Source of the DNA: Streptomyces rapamycinicus NRRL 5491
GTDB taxonomy: Bacteria > Actinomycetota > Actinomycetes > Streptomycetales > Streptomycetaceae
Direction: 5' to 3'
Assembly: GCF_024298965.1 (NCBI RefSeq)
Contig: NZ_CP085193.1
Span: forward strand, 11,470,001-11,534,000
Length of the DNA: 64,000 nucleotides
In this document: positions 24,232 to 35,900 of the stretch, piece after piece
Position numbering within the stretch: the stretch's first letter is position 1
Layout: each line of letters starts with the position of its first letter
Translations under genes and position numbers: made by a program
The notes under the pieces: model-generated
What the model saw: only the letters and a program-made list of their open reading frames with translations
The model's database searches: none
Told to the model about the DNA's origin: nothing

Positions 24232-25482
24232 TCAGCCGGCCGGCCGTCCGGACTCATGGCGGCGGGACAGCGTGCGCAGGGTCGGGCTGACGGTGGCCAG
24301 GACGGCCGCGGCGGCCATCCCCGCCGAGCAGAGCAGGATGGCCCGGTCGCCCGGCAGGGCCTGGGCGAGCGATCCGCCCAGCGCGGGGCCTGCCGCGCCC
24401 GCGGCACCGCAGGCCAGGACGAGTGTGCTGGTGAGCCTGCCGCGCAGCTCGTCCGGGGTGCGCAGCAGTTGGTCGGTCATGATGGCGGTGTTCGCCGTCG
24501 GCGGGAACAGCGCCATCAGGGCGAACAGCACCCCGATGAGATAGCCGCTGTCCATCAGCACGGTGACCGGGGCGAGCACGGCCAGGGCCCAGAACACCGC
24601 GATGATGCCGCCGTACGGGCCGAGTCGCCGGTGCAGTGCGGGCGCCAGCAGCGCGCCCGCCACCCCGCCCACCCCGAGCATGGCCGCCATCACGCCGACC
24701 TCCCCGGAGGGCACCCCCCGGGATTCGGCGAGCACGATGACGACGAGGTAGAAGGCGCTGAAGAACAGGTTGAGCACCACCGCGCACACCACCGTGACCC
24801 GGATCCGGCGCTCCCGCCACACCCACCGCAGCCCGGCCAGGGCCTCCCGGCCCAGCGGGCCCACCCCGTCAGCGGACCGCTCGCGCCGGGGCAGCCGGAC
24901 GAAGAGCAGCGCGAAGAAGGAGAGCGTATGTGTCACGGCGTCCACCAGGAAGGGCACGAACCGCCCCACGGCGAACAGGAACCCGCCGGTGGCGGTGCCC
25001 GCCAGCTGCCCCATCGAGGCCCGTGCCGTGTTCATCGCCACCGCCGTGGGCAGATGCTCGTCCGCCACCAGGGCGGGCAGCGACGCGCTCTCGGCCGGTT
25101 CGAAGAGCGCCGCGCTCGCCCCGAACACCGCCGCCACCACGACCATGTGCCACACGGTGGCCGCGCCCGCCCACACGGCGGCCACCAGGCTGATGGCGGA
25201 GACCGCCTGGGCCGCCTCGCAGCCCAGCATGATGGCCTTGCGGTCGTAGCGGTCCACCAGGACGCCCGCCGGGAGCCCGGCCACCATCTGCGCGGCGGCG
25301 ATGGTGCCCATGACCAGACCGGAGGCGGCGCCCGATCCGGTGAGCGCGAGGACCAGCAGCGGAAACGCGATCAGCGCCGTGTGGAAGCCGAACTCCGAGA
25401 GCGCCTGACTGCCCCACAGCAGCCGGTAGTCCCGGTTGTGGGACAGCGGAACCGGCGGCGACACCGGCGGGGCGGCGGTCAT
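24232..25482 (-). CDS. MFS exporter of the NRPS operon (MFS_3/EntS-like)
   Basis: Twelve-helix major facilitator of 416 aa in the cytoplasmic membrane, resembling EntS-type peptide/siderophore exporters. Motif A appears as [15 protein letters not shown] between helices 2 and 3, and RLPRRER begins the central cytoplasmic loop. The ATG overlaps the NRPS B stop as ATGA (25482-25479), so translation is coupled to the synthetase and the protein is the best candidate for exporting the peptide or providing self-resistance. The C-terminus is a short basic tail. The direction of transport is inferred from family and context. Confidence 0.92.
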   Translation of the reverse strand: MTAAPPVSPPVPLSHNRDYRLLWGSQALSEFGFHTALIAFPLLVLALTGSGAASGLVMGTIAAAQMVAGLPAGVLVDRYDRKAIMLGCEAAQAVSAISLVAAVWAGAATVWHMVVVAAVFGASAALFEPAESASLPALVADEHLPTAVAMNTARASMGQLAGTATGGFLFAVGRFVPFLVDAVTHTLSFFALLFVRLPRRERSADGVGPLGREALAGLRWVWRERRIRVTVVCAVVLNLFFSAFYLVVIVLAESRGVPSGEVGVMAAMLGVGGVAGALLAPALHRRLGPYGGIIAVFWALAVLAPVTVLMDSGYLIGVLFALMALFPPTANTAIMTDQLLRTPDELRGRLTSTLVLACGAAGAAGPALGGSLAQALPGDRAILLCSAGMAAAAVLATVSPTLRTLSRRHESGRPAG

Positions 25483-28400
25483 ACGGAGCCCCGGCAGTCC
25501 CCGGCGATCCACCGCAGGGCCTCCGCGAAGTCCCCGGCCACCGCCTCCACGGTCGCCCTCTCGTGCACATCGGGGCGGTAGCGCCAGGTGAAGCCGAGCC
25601 GGCCGTCCTGCACCGCGCCCACCACCTCCAGCAGATGGGAGCCGCCCTCGCGCGGATCGTGGTCCTGGCCGAACGAGCCGTGTTCGGCGTGGACCAGACC
25701 GCCCTGGGACTCGGCCGACCGGGCGCCCCACTGGCCCAGGTAGTTGAACACGATCTGCGGTCCGGCGCCGTGCCGGGACAGCCGCTCGCGCAGCTCGGGC
25801 GGGCCGAAGACGCGCAGCGCCCCGAAGCCGAAGCCGTTGCCGGGGACGGTCCGCAGCCGCCGCCGCACCGACTTGACCAGCCCCCGCCAGTCGGCCGGCC
25901 CGCCGTCGGGGAGGTCCGGCAGCTCGAAGGAGACCGGATACATGGTGGTGAACCAGCCCACCGTACGGGAGAGATCGACACCGTCCAGGACGTCCTCGCG
26001 CCCGTGGCCCTCCAGCTCCACCGACACCCGTTCCCGGCCCGTCCAGCGGGACAGCGCCAGCGCGAGGGCGGCGAGCAGCACATCGTTGATCCGGGTGCGG
26101 TAGGCGGTGGGCGCCGAGCGCAGCAGCGCCTCGGTGTCCCGCTCGCCGAGCTCGACCGGCACCGTACCGATCCCGGGTCCGGGCGTGGCCACTTGACGGT
26201 CGACCGGCAGCGGCCGGGCGTCGAGGGCCTCGCACCAGTGGTCGGCCTCGTGGTCCAGGCCGCCCTCGGCGACATGCTCCGCGAGCCGCCGCGCCCAGTC
26301 GCGGAAGGCGGTGGTCTTGGTGCCGAGGTCCACCGGTTCGCCCCGCACGCCCTGCTGATAGGCGATGTCCAGATCGTCCAGCAGGATCCGCCAGGACACC
26401 CCGTCGATGACCAGGTGGTGCGCGGTCAGGAAGAGGAACGGCCGCCGGGCCTCGCCGAAACGGAACAGCGCGGCCCGCAGCAGCGGCCCCCGGCCCAGGT
26501 CGAAGCCCGCGTGGAGGGCGTCGGCCGCCTTCTCCATCGCCGCGTCCGCCTCCCGCGCCGGCAGACCGGACAGGTCGTGGCGGTCCAGGACGGCGCCGTC
26601 GCCATCCGGTTCCGGGACGTGGCCGCGCCACTCGCCGCCGTCCTCGGTGAACCGGGTGCGCAGCGCGTCATGGTGGACCAGGAGCGACGCCAGCGCCCCC
26701 TCCAGCGCCTTCTCGTCCGGCTCCTGGTGCAGCTCGAGCAGCGTGGACTGGTTGAAGTGGCGCGGATTCACGGTGTGGGTGGCGAAGAACCAGCGCTGGA
26801 TCGGGGTGAGCGGAAGCGACCCGGTCACCGGCTCCGCACGGCCCTCGTCCCGTTCGGCGGTGGCCACGGTGGCGAGCGCGGCCACCGTCTGATGGGCGAA
26901 CAGATCCTTGGTGGTCAGCCGCAGCCCGGCCTGCCGGGCGCGGGAGACCACCTGGATGCTGAGGATGGAGTCCCCGCCGAGCTCGAAGAAGTTGTCCTCC
27001 ACGCCCACCCGCGCCAGACCGAGCACATCGGCCCAGATGTCCGCGATCCGGCGCTCCATCGGGGTGCGCGGGGCGACATGGCCCGCACCGGAGGTGATGG
27101 GCGCCGGGTCCGGATCGGGCAGCGCCCGGCGGTCCACCTTGCCGTTGGCCGTGAGCGGAAGGGCGTCCAGAACGGCGAACGCCGACGGCACCATATGGGA
27201 CGGCAGGGTCCGCCCCAGGACGTCGCGCAGCGAGGCGGCGGTCGGCGAGGTACCCGGCGCCGGGACGACATAGCCCACCAGACGCTTCCCGCCGGAGGGC
27301 CGCTCCGGGGCCGGGGCGGTCTCCCGTACGGCGACCACCGCTTCCCGCACCTCCGGGCTGCGCCGCAGCGCGCTCTCCACCTCGCCGAGTTCGATCCGGA
27401 AGCCCCGCACCTTGACCTGGTCGTCGGCCCGGCCCAGGAACGTGAGCTCACCGTCGCCGGTCCACCGCACCACATCGCCGGTGCGGTACATCCGTCCGCC
27501 CGCCGGGCCGAACGGATCGGCCACGAACCGCGCGGCGGTCAGCCCCGGGCGGCCCAGATAGCCCCGCGCCAGCCCCGCGCCCGCCACATACAGCTCCCCG
27601 GCCACGCCCACCGGCACCGGGCGCAGCGCGTCGTCCAGTACGTAGACCCGGGTGTTCGGGATCGGCCGGCCGATCGGCGGCACCCCCGACCCGGCGGTCA
27701 GCGGCCCGGACCAGGTGCTCACCACCGTGGCCTCGGTCGGGCCGTAGGAGTTGACCATCCGCCGGCCCGGCGCCCAGCGGTCCACCAGCTCCGCGGAGCA
27801 GGCGTCGGCGCCGACGATCAGGGTCCGCAGATCCGGCAGCCCCGCCCGCCGATCCGCCTCCTCCACGGTGGCCAGCGCGGCCGGGGGGATCAGCGCATGG
27901 GTGATCCGCTGCCCGCCGAGCACCTGGGCCAGCCGCTCGCCCAGCAGTGGGCCCTCGTCACCGATCACCAGCGCCGCGCCACGGGGCAGCGAGACACACA
28001 GCTCCAGGACGGAGGCGTCGAAGCTGGGGGAGGAGAACTGCAGCACCCGGTCCCCGGCCCGCACGTCGTAGTGCGCGGCCGCGGCGGCCGAGAAACCGGC
28101 CAGCCCCGCATGGGTGACCACGACCGCCTTGGGCACACCGGTGGAGCCGGAGGTGTAGATGACATACGCCGGATGGTCCGGCGTCAGGCCACGGAGTGGC
28201 GGCGGCCCGGCGGGGCCCGCCTCGGCCCACACCGAGGCCGCGTCGTCGAGCACCACCGAGGGCGCGGCGTCGCGCAGCATGAACGCCACCCGCTCCTTCG
28301 GATAGCCGGGGTCGACCGGCAGGAACGCACCGCCCGCCTTCGCCACGGCCAGCTGCGCCACCAGCATCTCCACCGAACGCGGCAGCACCAGCGCCACCAG

Positions 28401-29950
28401 CCGCTCCGGCCCCACGCCCCGGCCGATCAGCCGGTGCGCCAGCCGGTTCGCGGCCACCTCCAGCTCGGCGAAGGTGAGATCGCCCTTCCCGTACCGCACG
28501 GCCGTGGCATCCGGCGAGACGGCCACCTGCCGCTCGAACAGTTCGCGCAGCGTGGCCCGCTCCACCTCCAGCCGGGTGTCGTTCCACTCGACCAGGGTGC
28601 GCCGCAGCTCGGCCGGGGTGGTCAGGGGCAGCGCGCCCACCGGCCGCTCCGGATCCTCGGCGATCCCGGCGAGCAGCGCCCGCAGGGCCGTGCCCATTCG
28701 CTCCACCGTCGAGGCGTCGAACAGATCGGTGCTGTAGCCGATCAGCCCGCGCAGCACACCCTCCTCGGCCTCGGCGAACTCGAAGGTGAGGTCGAAGGCG
28801 GCGGTCCGGGTGTCGAGTTCCACGTCCGCCAGCTCCAGACCGGGCAGCTCCAGCCCCCGGCCCAGGGCGTTCTGGAGCACCACCATCACCTGGAACAGCG
28901 GTGTCCGGCTGGTGTCCCGCACCGGCCGCACCTCGTCCACCACCCGCTCGAACGGCACGGACTGATGGGCGAAGGCGTCCAGGACGGTGCCGCGCACCTC
29001 GGCCAGGAAGTCGCCGAAGCGGGTGTGCGGATCGACGGTGGAGCGCAGTACCAGGGTGTTGACGAAGAAGCCGATCAGCCGTTCCACCTCGGGGCGTTCG
29101 CGTCCCGAGGTGACGGTGCCCACGGCGATGTCCCGCCCGCCGGACAGCCGGGCCAGCAAGATCTGGGCCGCCGCCACCAGCGTCATGAACAGGGTGGTGC
29201 CCCGCGTCTGCCCGAACTCCTTGAGGCGCGAGCTCACCCCGGCGGGCACCGTGAACTCCACCGTGGCGCCGTGCTTCGTCCGCACCGCCGGGCGGGGCCG
29301 GTCGGTGGGCACCTCCAGCGGCGGCACCCCGACCAACTGCCGTTTCCAGTAGGTCAGTTCCTCATCCGTCCGGGGAGCGGAGAGTTCGGTGCGCTGCCAG
29401 GCGGCGAAGTCCGCGTAACTCACCGGGAGCGGGGGCAGCGCCGCGGGCTCACCGCTCAGCGCCGCCCGGTACAGCTCCCGCAGATCGCCGGTGAGCACAC
29501 CGGTGGACCAGCCGTCCGTGATGATGTGGTGCAGGGTCAGGCTCAGCATGTGCTCCTGGGGGCCGAGCCGGATCAGCCCGGTCCGCAGCAGCGGGCCGCG
29601 CCGCAGATCGAACGGGCGCGCCCGTTCGTACGCCAGCAGCTCCCGCAGCTCCGCCTCCCGCTCGGCGGCGGGCAGATGGGACAGGTCGTACGGGTCGAGC
29701 CGGATCTCCCAGGGGCCGTGCACGATCTGCACCCCACGGCCGTCCACCGCGTCGAAGGTGGTCCGCAGCGACTCGTGCCGGGCCACCAGCGCGGTCAGCG
29801 CCGCACTGAGCGCGGCCACGTCGAGGGCTCCCCGCATCCGCAGTGCCAGCGGGGTGATGTACTCGGCGCTGTCGGGGGCGAAGGAGTCCAGGAACCACAG
29901 CCGCTGCTGCGGATACGACAGCGGCAGCTCGCCGTCCCGGGCCACCGGTG
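25479..29950 (-). other. NRPS module 10 (C-A-T-E), last module
   Basis: L-accepting condensation domain (HHIITDGWS), an adenylation domain with code read as DALLIGSVV (hydrophobic type, same as module 1, substrate not resolved), a carrier with [11 protein letters not shown] and a complete epimerase ([27 protein letters not shown]). The chain therefore ends in a D-residue. The protein ends about 30 residues after the last epimerase motif. Confidence 0.85.
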
Positions 29951-32900
29951 TGATCGGGGCGGGCCGGTCCGCGCCCCGGCCGTCCGCGCCGTCGAGCGCC
30001 TCGGCCAGGGCGGCGACGGTCGGATGGGTGAACACCAGACGGGGTGACGGCTCCACCCCGAGCACCTCCCGCAGCCGTGAGGTGAGCCGGATGGAGAGGA
30101 TCGAGTCGCCGCCGAGTTCGAAGAAGTTGTCCCCGGCGCCGACGCGTTCGACCTCCAGCACCTCGGCCCAGACCGCCGCCACGGCCCGTTCGGCCCCCTC
30201 GCGCGGCGCCCGGTAGGGCGTACGGCGGGTGTCAGGACCGGGTGCGGGCAGCGCCGCGCGGTCCAGCTTCCCGGTGGGGCCGAGCGGCAGCGCCTCCAGC
30301 GGGACGACGGCCGACGGCACCATGTAGTCCGGCAGCCGCTCGGCCGCGTACGCCCGCAGTGGGTCACCCTCCACCGGGGCATCGCCGGCGGCCACCAGAT
30401 AGGCCACCAGCCGCTTGCCACCGGGGCCGTCCTCCCGGGCCACCACCGCGACATCCGCCACCTCGGGGTGCCCGGCCAGCACGCCCTCCACCTCGCCCGG
30501 CTCGATCCGGAAGCCACGGACCTTGACCTGGTCATCGGCGCGGCCGAGGAACTCCACCGTGCCGTCCGGGCGCCGTCGCGCCAGATCGCCGGTGCGGTAC
30601 ATCCGCTCCCCGGCGGGCGCGTACGGATCGGGGAGGAAGGCCGCCGCGGTCGGTCCTGGGCGGCCGAGGTAGCCACGGGCCACCCCCTCCCCGGCGACGA
30701 AGAGCTCGCCGACCACACCCGGCGGCACGATCCGCATCCTGGAGTCCAGGACGTGGACCCGCGTGTTGTCCAGCGGACGGCCGATCGGCACCACCTCGGG
30801 CACCTCGTCGGCGCGGGACATCGGGAAGTACGTGGCGAAGGTGGTGGTCTCGGTCGGCCCGTAGCCGTCCACCACGGTCAGCCCGGGGCAGCGCTCCAGC
30901 ACCCGGCGCACCGCGGCCGCGGGCACCACGTCGCCACCGGTCCACACCTCGTGCAGCCCGGTGAAACAGTCCGGCGCGTCCCCGGCCAGCAGCCGGAACA
31001 GCCCGGCGGTCAGCCAGAGACCCGTCACCTTCTGCTCGGCCACCAGTCGGCGCACCACCGCGGCGTCCAGTTCGCCCGATGTCACCACCACCCGGCCACC
31101 GTTCAGCAGCGGCACCCACATCTCGTAGGTGGCGGCGTCGAACGCCACCGGCGAGTGCAGCGGCACCCGCTCATGTCCGCCACCGGCGAAGGCACGGTCC
31201 AGGGCGAGCGCCGCCACATCGCGATGGCGCACCCCCACGGCCTTCGGCACACCGGTCGACCCGGAGGTGAACATCACATACGCCAGCTGGTCCCGGTGCA
31301 CCGGCACCGCCGCCACCACCGGCCCGCCCTCCCGGGCGGCGGCCACCTCCTCCGGTGTCAGCACGACCGCGGCGCCGGCCTGGTCCAGCAGCGTGCGCCG
31401 CCGGTCGCGCGGGGCGCGGGCGTCCACCGGTACGTACACCGCACCGGCCCTGACGACCGCGAGCTGGGCCACGACCAGCTCCACCGACCGGTCCATGAGC
31501 AGCGCCACCCGGTCCTCGGGACGCACCCCGGACCGCAGCAGATGACCGGCTAACCGGCCCGCCCACTCGTCGAGTTGGGCGTAGCTGAGCGACGTGGCGC
31601 CGTCGGTGGCGGCCACGGCGTCCGGGGCCCGGTGGACCCGCTCGGCGAACAGCTCCGCGAGCGAACCCTCCGGCAGCGGCCGGGCGGTGGCATTCCACTC
31701 GCCCGCCGCCCGCAGGCGCTCCGCCTCCGTCAGCAGCGGCAGCTCGTCCAGCGACCGCCCGGCGCCGTCCGCGATGCCGGTCAGCAGCGTCTCCAGATGG
31801 GCCGCCGCCCGATCCACCGTGGCCGCGTCGAACAGCGCCGGATCGTAGGCGAGGTCGAAGCCCAGCCGGTCGCCGAGATAGGCGCGCAGACACAGCGGGA
31901 AGCTGGTGGAGTCCTCGGCCCGCACCTCCCGCACCCGGATTCCGGCACCGGCGGCCGACGCCTCGTCGAAGGGGTAGTTCTCGAACACCATCATGCTGTC
32001 GAAGAGCGCCTCACCGGCCGGGACCGCGCTGAGTGCCTGGATCCGGGGGAGGGCGACGAAGTCGAAGCGGCGGGACTCGCTCTGCCGCTCCTGGAGCTCC
32101 CGCAGCCACGCCACGACCTCACGGCCGCCCTCGGCCACGGCCCGGGTGGGGACCGTGTTGATGAACATGCCGACCATCGTCTCCACGCCGGGCAGCCCCT
32201 CCGGACGGCCCGAGACGGTGGTGCCGAACACCACGTCGCGCACCCCGCCGTACCGCGACAGCAGCAGCGCCCACGCGCCCTGCACCACCGTGTTGACCGT
32301 CAGCCCGCCGCCGCGCGCGGTCTCCCGCAGCCGGGCGGACACCTCATCGGTCAGCTCCAGCCGGGTCAGCGCGGTCGAGGTGGTGCGATGCGCCTCCCGG
32401 GGCGGCCGGTCGTACGGCAGCGGTGTGCGGGTGCCGAACCCCGCCAGCACCTCGCGCCAATGCCGCTCCGCACGCTCGTGGTCCTGCTCGCGCAGCCAGC
32501 GCAGGAAGTCCCGGAAGGCCCGGCGGGCGGGCGGCCGGGGCGAGCGCCCGGCCACGAGGGCCGCGTAGGTCTCGCACACCTCGGCGAAGACCTGGCCGGT
32601 GCTCCAGCCGTCGAGCATCAGATGATGCGAGGTCCACACCAGCATGACCTCGTCATCGGGCAGCCCGGCCACCGCGATCCGGCTCAGCGGGGCCGAGGTG
32701 AGCTCCATCCCGGCGGCGCGGTCCTCGGCCAGCAGCCGCCGCAGCGCCTCCTCCCGCGCGGATGGCGTCAACTCCCGCCAGTCCAGCCGGACGGTGGGCA
32801 GATCGGCCCGGCGGTGGACGACCTGGACCGGCTCGGCGAGCCCCTCCCAGCGGACGGAACTGCGCAAGCCCGGTGTACGGTCCACCACCCGCTGCCAGGC

Positions 32901-35900
32901 GGCCGCGAAGGCGTCCGGGTCGGCGATCCCGCCGATCCGGATGGCGATCTGGTCGAAGTAGGCGCCACCGGTGGCAGCGCTGTCCACGAGGCCGTGGAAG
33001 AGCATGCCCGCCTGGAGCGGGGTCAGCGGATACACGTCCTCCACCGCGCCGCCGTCACCGGCGATCAGATCCACCTGCCGCTGGCCGAGCCGGGCGAGCG
33101 GGAAGTCGGACGGGGTGCGCCCGCCCGCGCCGGGCTCGGCGCAGTGCGCGACGATCTCCCTCAGCGCGGCCAGACAGTCGTCCGCGACCCGGCGCACGGT
33201 GGCCTCGTCGTACATCCGGGCCGGATAGCTCCAGCCCAGCTCCAGCCGCCCGTCCTGGACCGCCCCGGTGACCTCCAGCAGACACGGGCGGGTCTCCCCG
33301 GGAGCGGCGTCCTGGCCGGTCACGGGGAGGGCCGCGCGGTACAGGCCCGGGGCGCTTTCGTCGATTGCCCCTACGTCCCACTGGCCGTGGTAGTTGAAGA
33401 CGATCTGCGGCGACGGACCGCCCCGCGGCTCCCCGGCCGGGGAGCCCCCGGGGGCCAGATGGCGCAGCGCTCCGTGGCCGAGCCCGTGGTGCGGAACGGC
33501 CCGCAGCTGCTCCTTGACGGACCGGAGGGTGTCGCGCCACCCCGCCCCGGCGTCGACGGCCAGCGCGAGCGGGTACTCGGCGGTGAACCAGCCGACCGTA
33601 CGGGACAGATCCAGATCCTCGAAGAGGTCCTCGCGGCCGTGTCCCTCCACGCCGATCAGCACCGTGTCCCCGCCGGTCCAGCGCGCCAGGCTCCGGCCGA
33701 GCGCGGCGAGCAGTACGTCGTTGATCCGGGTCCGGTAGACGCCGGGGACCCGGCGCAGCAGCGCCTCGGTCTCGGCACGGCCGAGGACCGTGGTCACCGT
33801 GGCCGCCGTCTCATGGGTGTTGGGGCCCTCGCGGTCGACGGGGAGCGCGGCGGGCGCGGAGCGCGCCACGCCCGTCCAGTACGCCAGGTCGCCGTCGAAC
33901 CCGCCGGAGCGCACATGGTCCGCCAGCCGGACGGCCCACTGGGTGAAGGCGCTGCTCGCCGGGGGCAGGGTGGCCGCGCCACCGGCGGCGGCGCCTCGGT
34001 AGGCGGTCTCCAGATCGCCGAGCAGGATCCGCCAGGAGACGCCGTCCACCACCAGATGGTGGGCGGTGAGCAGCAACTCGGACGCCTGCCCGGGGCCGAA
34101 GGTGAACAGCAGCGCCCGCAGTACGGCCCCCTCGGCGATGTCCAGCCCCGTCTGGGCCGCGACCGTGGCCTCCCGTACGGCTCCGGCGCGTGCCGCGTCG
34201 TCCAGACCGGACAGGTCGTGCCGCTCCAGGACGCCGCCGGGGGCGGTGGGCAGGATCTCCTGGCGCCACCGCCCGTCGACGACCAGGAAGCGGGTGCGCA
34301 GCGCGGCGTGGTGCGCCACCAGGGCGTCCACCGCCTGCCGCAGGGCGGCCTCGTCGAGGTCGCCGGTGAGCTCCAGCCGGTGGCTCATGGTGAAGTGGTG
34401 CGGGTCGCCGGGCCGCCGCCCGTCCAGATACCAGTGCTGGATGGGGGTCAGCGGCGCCGCCCCGGTCGCCGCCCCGGCCACCGCCCCGGCCGTCTCGGCG
34501 AGCGGCCGCCGCCCGGCCGTCTCGACGCTCAGCGCGAGCTCCGCGATGGTCTGGTGGCGGAAGACGTCCTTGGAGGTGAGCGTCAGTCCGGCCCGGCGGG
34601 CGCGGGAGACGATCTGGATGCTGAGGATCGAATCGCCGCCCAGGGCGAAGAAGTTGTCCTCCACCCCCACCTCGGGGACGCCCAGCACCTCGGCCCACAC
34701 GCCCGCCAGCACCGTCTCGGCCGGGTTCCTGGGCGCCACATGCGGCGAGCCCCGCTCGGGGCGGTCCGGGGGAGCGGGCAGTGCGCGCCGGTCCACCTTG
34801 CCGCTGTCGGTGCGGGGCATCCGGTCCAGCGTCACGAAGGCGGCCGGGACCATGTAGTCGGGCAGGGTGCGCTTGAGCAGCGCGCGCAGCTCCACCGGAT
34901 CGGGGGAGCCGGCCGAGTCGCCGGAGCGGGTCACCAGATAGGCCACCAGCCGCCGGTGGCCGGTGTCCTCGCGGGCCACGACCACCGCCTCCTGGACCGC
35001 CTGATGGCCCAGCAGCGCGGCCTCGATCTCGCCGGGCTCGATCCGGAACCCACGGACCTTGAGCTGTTCATCGGCGCGGCCGAGGAACTCCAGCGTCCCG
35101 TCCGCCGTCCAGCGCGCCCGGTCGCCGGTGCGGTACATCCGGCCGCCGGGAGGGCCGTACGGGTCGGCGGTGAAATGCGCCGCGGTGAGCCCCGGGCGGC
35201 GCAGATAGCCGCGGGCGACCTGCGCCCCGGCCAGATGGAGTTCGCCGGGGACGCCGGGCGGCACCGGCCGCAGCGCTCCGTCCAGGACGTACGCCCGCAG
35301 ATTGCGGCCGGGGCGTCCGATGAGCGGCCGGTCACCGAGACCGGCCAGGTCGCCGTAGACCGCGTCCACGGCGCATTCGGTGGGCCCGTAGAAGTTGTAC
35401 GCCGCCACGCCCGGCACCGCGCGCAGCTCCCGCCACAGCGCCGCGCCGAGGGCCTCGCCGCCCACCATGACGATCCGCGGGCGGTGGCGGTCCCCGGCGA
35501 ACAGCCCGGCCGCCATCAGCTCATGCAGGTACGACGGGGTGACGTCGAGGAAGTCCAGGCCACGGTCCTCGACCAGCGCCACGAGGGCGGCCGGGTCCAG
35601 CCGTACCGCGTCGTCCACCAAGTGCACCTCCTGGCCCGAGGCCAGGAACACCGCGCCCTCCCAGGAGGTGTCGAAGGAGAACGCGGCGGTCAGCGCCGAG
35701 CGCAGCGGACGGCCCGCCTCGGCCTGGTGCGGTGCGATGAGCCCGGCCCGGTGGTCGAGGCAGAGGTTGACCAGCTGGCGGTGTTCGACGGCGACACCCT
35801 TGGGGCGGCCGGTGGACCCCGAGGTGTAGGTGATGTACGCGGTGTGCCCGGGCAGCAGCGGGGACAGCAGGTCCGCGTCGGTGGGATCGGTGTCCGGCAG

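Noticed and set aside
25479..25600. Possible thioesterase domain at the end of NRPS B
   Set aside because: The protein ends directly after epimerase motifs; no GxSxG serine motif or alpha/beta-hydrolase sequence follows, and the next frame is the MFS exporter.
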